Of a DNA stretch of 9,643 nucleotides, positions 6,997 to 9,643 are shown one piece after another. A program made the translations under genes and the position numbers. The notes beneath the pieces are model-generated. The model was not told the origin of the DNA and did not search any database. It saw only the letters and a list, made by a program, of their open reading frames with translations. Position 1 is the first letter of the stretch. Every line of letters begins with the position of its first letter. The DNA comes from Peptoniphilus_E sp964345555 (lineage in GTDB: Bacteria > Bacillota > Clostridia > Tissierellales > Peptoniphilaceae): NCBI GenBank assembly GCA_964345555.1, contig CAYFRD010000045.1, positions 1-9,643 on the forward strand, in the 5' to 3' direction.

Positions 6997-7472
6997 AAGT
7001 TATTTATGCGGGCAGTTTTGATCCGGTAACAAACGGGCATTTAGATATAATAATGAGGGCAAGAGATATTTTTGGAGAAGTAATAGTATCCGTACTCAAC
7101 AATACCAACAAAAAAGGTTTGTTCACAGTAGAAGAGAGAATAAAATTATTGGAAGATGTTCTTGTAGGTGTCAAAGGAGTAGAAATAGACTCTTTTGAAG
7201 GTCTTTTAGTTGATTATGCTAAGAAAAAAGAGTGCAACACAATTGTCAGAGGATTGAGATCAGCTTCCGATTACATAAATGAATACACATTAGCAATGGC
7301 AAATATGCATTATAAGGACGGCGTAGAAACAGTATTTTTGTTGTCTTCTTATAAAAATTTATTTATAAGTTCCACTTTGGCCAAAGAAGTAGCACAGTTT
7401 GACGGTGATTTATCTTTATTTGTGCCCAATGTTGTGGGAAAAGCTATGAAAGAAAAATTAATTAGGAGGTAA
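6993..7472 (+). CDS. coaD: Phosphopantetheine adenylyltransferase CoaD
   Basis: CoaD transfers AMP from ATP to 4'-phosphopantetheine, forming dephospho-CoA in the penultimate step of coenzyme A synthesis. The 159 residues match the usual length of about 160. The nucleotidyltransferase signature AGSFDPVTNGH (6-16, with the T/HxGH motif as TNGH) is intact. So are RGLRSASDYINEYTLAMAN and the C-terminal SSYKNLFISSTLAKEVA. ATG at 6993 overlaps the rsmD stop, and GGAG at 6983-6986 serves as its ribosome binding site inside rsmD. Its own last codons encode the ribosome binding site of the next gene, so the three form a tight cluster. Confidence 0.95.
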   Translation: MKVIYAGSFDPVTNGHLDIIMRARDIFGEVIVSVLNNTNKKGLFTVEERIKLLEDVLVGVKGVEIDSFEGLLVDYAKKKECNTIVRGLRSASDYINEYTLAMANMHYKDGVETVFLLSSYKNLFISSTLAKEVAQFDGDLSLFVPNVVGKAMKEKLIRR

Positions 7473-7474
7473 AT

Positions 7475-7915
7475 ATGAATTTATTAGAATTAGTTGAAGA
7501 ACTTGAAGATTTAATTGAAACATCAAGCCAAATACCACTGACGGGGAAAGTAATGCTTGATAGAGATGAAGTTTTGGAAATCGTCAATGAAATGAGAAAT
7601 GAAATACCTACAGAAGTTAGAGAAGCACAAAGAATAAGCACCGACAGAGATACAATAATTCAAAGTGCAAAGACAGAAGCTGACAACATCATAGCAGGTG
7701 CAAGATCTCATGCTGAAGAAATAATTTCTCAAGATGAGTTAGTATTACAAGCCAATAAAAGAGCCGATGAAATACTAAAGACAGCAAATGAAGAATCAAC
7801 AAAAATAAGAGAAGGCGCAAGAGATTACGCAGATGAACTACTTGAAAACACTCAAGTAAATTTGTCAGATATAATAAAACTATTAAACGAAAACAGACAA
7901 GAACTTAGAGGTTAA
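7475..7915 (+). CDS. Coiled-coil protein of unknown function, ATP-synthase-subunit-like
   Basis: A 146-residue hydrophilic protein without membrane segments or signal peptide. A short N-terminal part (about 1-45: MNLLELVEELEDLIETSSQI, then a stretch with DRDEVLEIVNEMRNEIP) resembles the start of DivIVA-like and related helical proteins. The rest (about 45-146) is one long Ala/Glu/Arg-rich helix with repeats such as AKTEADNIIAGARSHAEEII and ANKRADEILKTANEES, typical of a parallel coiled coil like the b/H peripheral stalk subunits of ATP synthases. Proteins like this next to coaD in Clostridia are often labelled ATPase or V-type ATPase subunit H-like, but no ATP synthase genes are near, so that label is doubtful. 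ATG at 7475 follows AGGAGGT (7464-7470), which overlaps the coaD stop; spacing is 2 bp. The role may be structural or in cell division. Confidence 0.85.
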   Translation: MNLLELVEELEDLIETSSQIPLTGKVMLDRDEVLEIVNEMRNEIPTEVREAQRISTDRDTIIQSAKTEADNIIAGARSHAEEIISQDELVLQANKRADEILKTANEESTKIREGARDYADELLENTQVNLSDIIKLLNENRQELRG

Positions 7916-7933
7916 TCCCTAAGTTCTTTTTTT
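7900..7933 (+). terminator. Rho-independent terminator of the rsmD-coaD operon
   Basis: A 9-bp perfect stem AGAACTTAG/CTAAGTTCT (7900-7908 with 7919-7927), extended by GG/CC past one bulged A, is followed by a run of seven T (7927-7933). It begins inside the last codons of the coiled-coil gene. On the - strand the hairpin is followed by a T-poor stretch, so it may stop convergent transcripts only weakly. Confidence 0.88.
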
Positions 7934-7936
7934 ATA

Positions 7937-8797
7937 CTAATTTGATTTTATTAACAAAAAATTAGCTACGACTATACATAATACAGCTATAATTTGATTA
8001 AAGCCAAGTTGCTCTCTTAAAATAAAGTACCCAAGTATAATGCTAACTATTGGCTCAAGAGTACTTAACATTGAAGTATTTTTTGCTCCAATTAATGATA
8101 TGGATTTTTGGTAAAGAGAAGCTCCGCCTAATGTTAAAATTATTGAATAAATTGTTAACAATATAAAAATATTCATATCAAAATAGAAATCAATTTTAAC
8201 ATTCGCAAAAAATGAAATTATTAATAAAATTATAGTCGCAAATAAATTCACAAAAAATAATATATTGATATTAGAAATATTTTTTATACTATTTTTACTC
8301 AACATAATTGAGTACATAGAATAAGTTAGTCCGGACAACAAAGCTAAAAACACTCCCATTGAATTGTTCATGTTTTTAAAATCGGCTAACAGTATTACTC
8401 CCAATATGGTTGCCGCTACGCAAAATTTATCGACGTTACTAGGGACATATTTAAACAGATATATCGATAATACAAAAATTATTATTGGATATGTAAAATG
8501 CAATGAAGTAGCCGCTCCTGAACTAATATAATTGTAAGAATTAAACAAAAGTAATATTGTGCAAATATAATAAAAACTGACCCATAGTAAATCCTTAAAC
8601 TGTACTAAAGTAATTGTAAATTTATCTTTTTTAGAAATCTTTAACAATAGAAAAATCAATGGTAACGATAAAGAAACTCTAAAAAATGTTATGCTAAAAG
8701 TGTCAAATCCAAAGTTTTTAATCAATTTTGTAAATAAAGGCATTGACCCGAAGATAGCAGCAGAAATTATTGCATACAAATACCCTATTTTATTCAT
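7937..8797 (-). CDS. EamA/DMT-superfamily permease
   Basis: An integral membrane transporter of the drug/metabolite transporter superfamily. The 286 residues are almost wholly hydrophobic, with about ten membrane helices in two EamA repeats (roughly 5-140 and 150-285). Family hallmarks are visible: an early AIFGSMPLFTKL segment, the SGAATSLHFTYP stretch ending repeat 1, and GAKNTSMLSTLEPIVSIILG with a following ILREQLGFNQIIG-like helix in repeat 2 (here NQIIAVLC). Substrates of such proteins (amino acids, nucleosides, other metabolites) cannot be read from sequence. I choose ATG at 8797, which gives the typical MNKIGYLYAIISA start and has a weak GGTG 6 bp upstream; TTG at 8809 or GTG at 8806 in the same frame would add four or three residues. 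It follows the amidohydrolase gene by 42 bp on the same strand, so co-transcription is likely. Confidence 0.88.
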   Translation of the reverse strand: MNKIGYLYAIISAAIFGSMPLFTKLIKNFGFDTFSITFFRVSLSLPLIFLLLKISKKDKFTITLVQFKDLLWVSFYYICTILLLFNSYNYISSGAATSLHFTYPIIIFVLSIYLFKYVPSNVDKFCVAATILGVILLADFKNMNNSMGVFLALLSGLTYSMYSIMLSKNSIKNISNINILFFVNLFATIILLIISFFANVKIDFYFDMNIFILLTIYSIILTLGGASLYQKSISLIGAKNTSMLSTLEPIVSIILGYFILREQLGFNQIIAVLCIVVANFLLIKSN

Positions 8798-8839
8798 TCT
8801 GAACACCAACTAAGTTAACTATAAACGATGAAGACATAT

Positions 8840-9643
8840 TTATAGTTTATTAATTTCATATTTATCTATTCTACGATTTTTTAATGTTCCAACTTGAGCC
8901 CTTATTTTTTCTACATAATCCAAATCTATTTCTGCTGTTATCAAGCATTCGTAGTCAGAAGCCTTAGCAATTACATTTCCCCACGGATCTATAATTAATG
9001 ATTTACCATAAGCCTGAAATCGTGGCTTGATGCCTATTTGAGCAGGGGCAATTACATAACAACCATTTTCTATAGCTCTAGCTCTAAGCAAAACTTCCCA
9101 ATGATCTTTTCCGGTATTCATTGTAAAATCAGCAGGAACCATCAAAATATTTGCACCTTTAAGAGTCATAAGTCTATATAATTCCGGGAACCTCATATCA
9201 TAACATATAGAAAATCCAATGTGTCCTATTTCATTTGTATCATAGGTTACGATTTCATTTCCCGGTTTTATTCGTTCGGATTCTGTAACTTTAGGGCCAT
9301 CTTTTATTTCGACATCAAATGGGTGAAGCTTATGATATTTAGCGCACAATTCACCGTTCGGATTTATTAAAAACGAAGAGTTATAAGGTCTTTTGTCATC
9401 ACTTTTTTCGTAAATACTTCCAGAGTGTATCCACATATTGTATTTAACAGCCAAACTTGACAATAACTTAAAAGTTTCGCCTCCGGGAATATCTTCGGCT
9501 ACGTTAAACCCTTCATTACCGGTGTAGTTTGAATTTTCCGGTAAAGCAACAAATTTACAGTTTTTTTCATGCGCAGATTTAATAAAACCTTCAATTTTTT
9601 TTAGATTATCTTGTACATTATCTTTAGAATCCAATTGAACAAC
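8840..9643 (-). CDS. Nitrilase-superfamily carbon-nitrogen hydrolase (Nit/omega-amidase type), 5' end outside window
   Basis: This enzyme class hydrolyses amide or nitrile C-N bonds through a Glu-Lys-Cys triad. All three residues are present: Glu in ALPENSNY (codon near 9536), Lys in KYHKLHPFDVEI, and Cys in SICYDMRFPELY. The closing part WGNVIAKASDYE matches the family. The frame stays open to the right edge at 9643, and the codons before the TTG at 9634 read VVQL, the usual N-terminal strand (as in MxxAxVQL). So that TTG is an internal Leu codon, and only a few residues, including the true start, lie outside. The KLHPFDVEI and DMRFPEL motifs place it near Nit1/Nit2 proteins (deaminated glutathione amidase, omega-amidase) rather than true nitrilases; exact substrate is unknown. 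The transporter gene follows downstream. Confidence 0.9.
   Translation of the reverse strand, partial: VVQLDSKDNVQDNLKKIEGFIKSAHEKNCKFVALPENSNYTGNEGFNVAEDIPGGETFKLLSSLAVKYNMWIHSGSIYEKSDDKRPYNSSFLINPNGELCAKYHKLHPFDVEIKDGPKVTESERIKPGNEIVTYDTNEIGHIGFSICYDMRFPELYRLMTLKGANILMVPADFTMNTGKDHWEVLLRARAIENGCYVIAPAQIGIKPRFQAYGKSLIIDPWGNVIAKASDYECLITAEIDLDYVEKIRAQVGTLKNRRIDKYEINKL

Noticed and set aside
7523..7732. Open frame of 69 codons on the - strand within the coiled-coil gene
   Set aside because: Antisense to a well-supported gene, with aromatic- and Cys-rich composition that arises from reading Glu/Ala/Ile codons backwards.
8819..8845. Inverted repeat CTATAAA/TTTATAG between the amidohydrolase and permease genes
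   Set aside because: The stem has one G-C pair at one end, a 13-base loop and no T-tract; it would be too weak to act as a terminator.

Overview
This is a low-GC Bacillota-type chromosome segment. The AT-rich codon use, strong AGGAGG-type ribosome binding sites, GTG and TTG starts, and the order yloU-fakA-recG-rsmD-coaD all point to the Clostridia/Tissierellia side of the phylum. A Peptoniphilaceae-like anaerobic coccus would fit, but that finer placement is a guess.

Left part (1-1962): the window opens in the last units of a CRISPR array. Two 36-bp repeats, identical in 35 positions, are separated by a 43-bp spacer, and each carries a TCCCC/GGGGA hairpin. The first ends in ACGGTAAC, which resembles type III-A crRNA handles. 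About 430 bp without an intact gene follow, holding broken gene remnants. Then comes a complete csm6 (CARF-HEPN), the cyclic-oligoadenylate-activated ancillary RNase of type III-A CRISPR systems. No cas10, csm2-5, cas6 or cas1/2 gene is visible, so this is either the end of a larger locus to the left or a relic with an orphan effector. A rho-independent terminator closes it.

Middle part (2053-7933): a conserved housekeeping block on the + strand. It contains an Asp23/YloU-family protein, the fatty acid kinase FakA (YloV), RecG helicase, the 16S rRNA methyltransferase RsmD, phosphopantetheine adenylyltransferase CoaD (CoA synthesis), and a 146-residue coiled-coil protein of unknown role. Spacing is tight (10 bp yloU-fakA, 4-bp overlap rsmD-coaD, 2 bp coaD-coiled coil). 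A promoter and a 14-bp perfect palindrome lie ahead of yloU, a weak hairpin lies between fakA and recG, and a strong terminator ends the block.

Right part (7937-9643): two convergent genes on the - strand. They are a nitrilase-superfamily amidohydrolase, cut by the window's right edge, and a 10-TM EamA/DMT-family transporter just downstream. They are probably co-transcribed and could form a small metabolite-handling unit.

The part least explained by known genes is the left end: the CRISPR tail, the gene debris and the isolated csm6 next to the yloU-fakA block. I did not find a convincing wholly new system.
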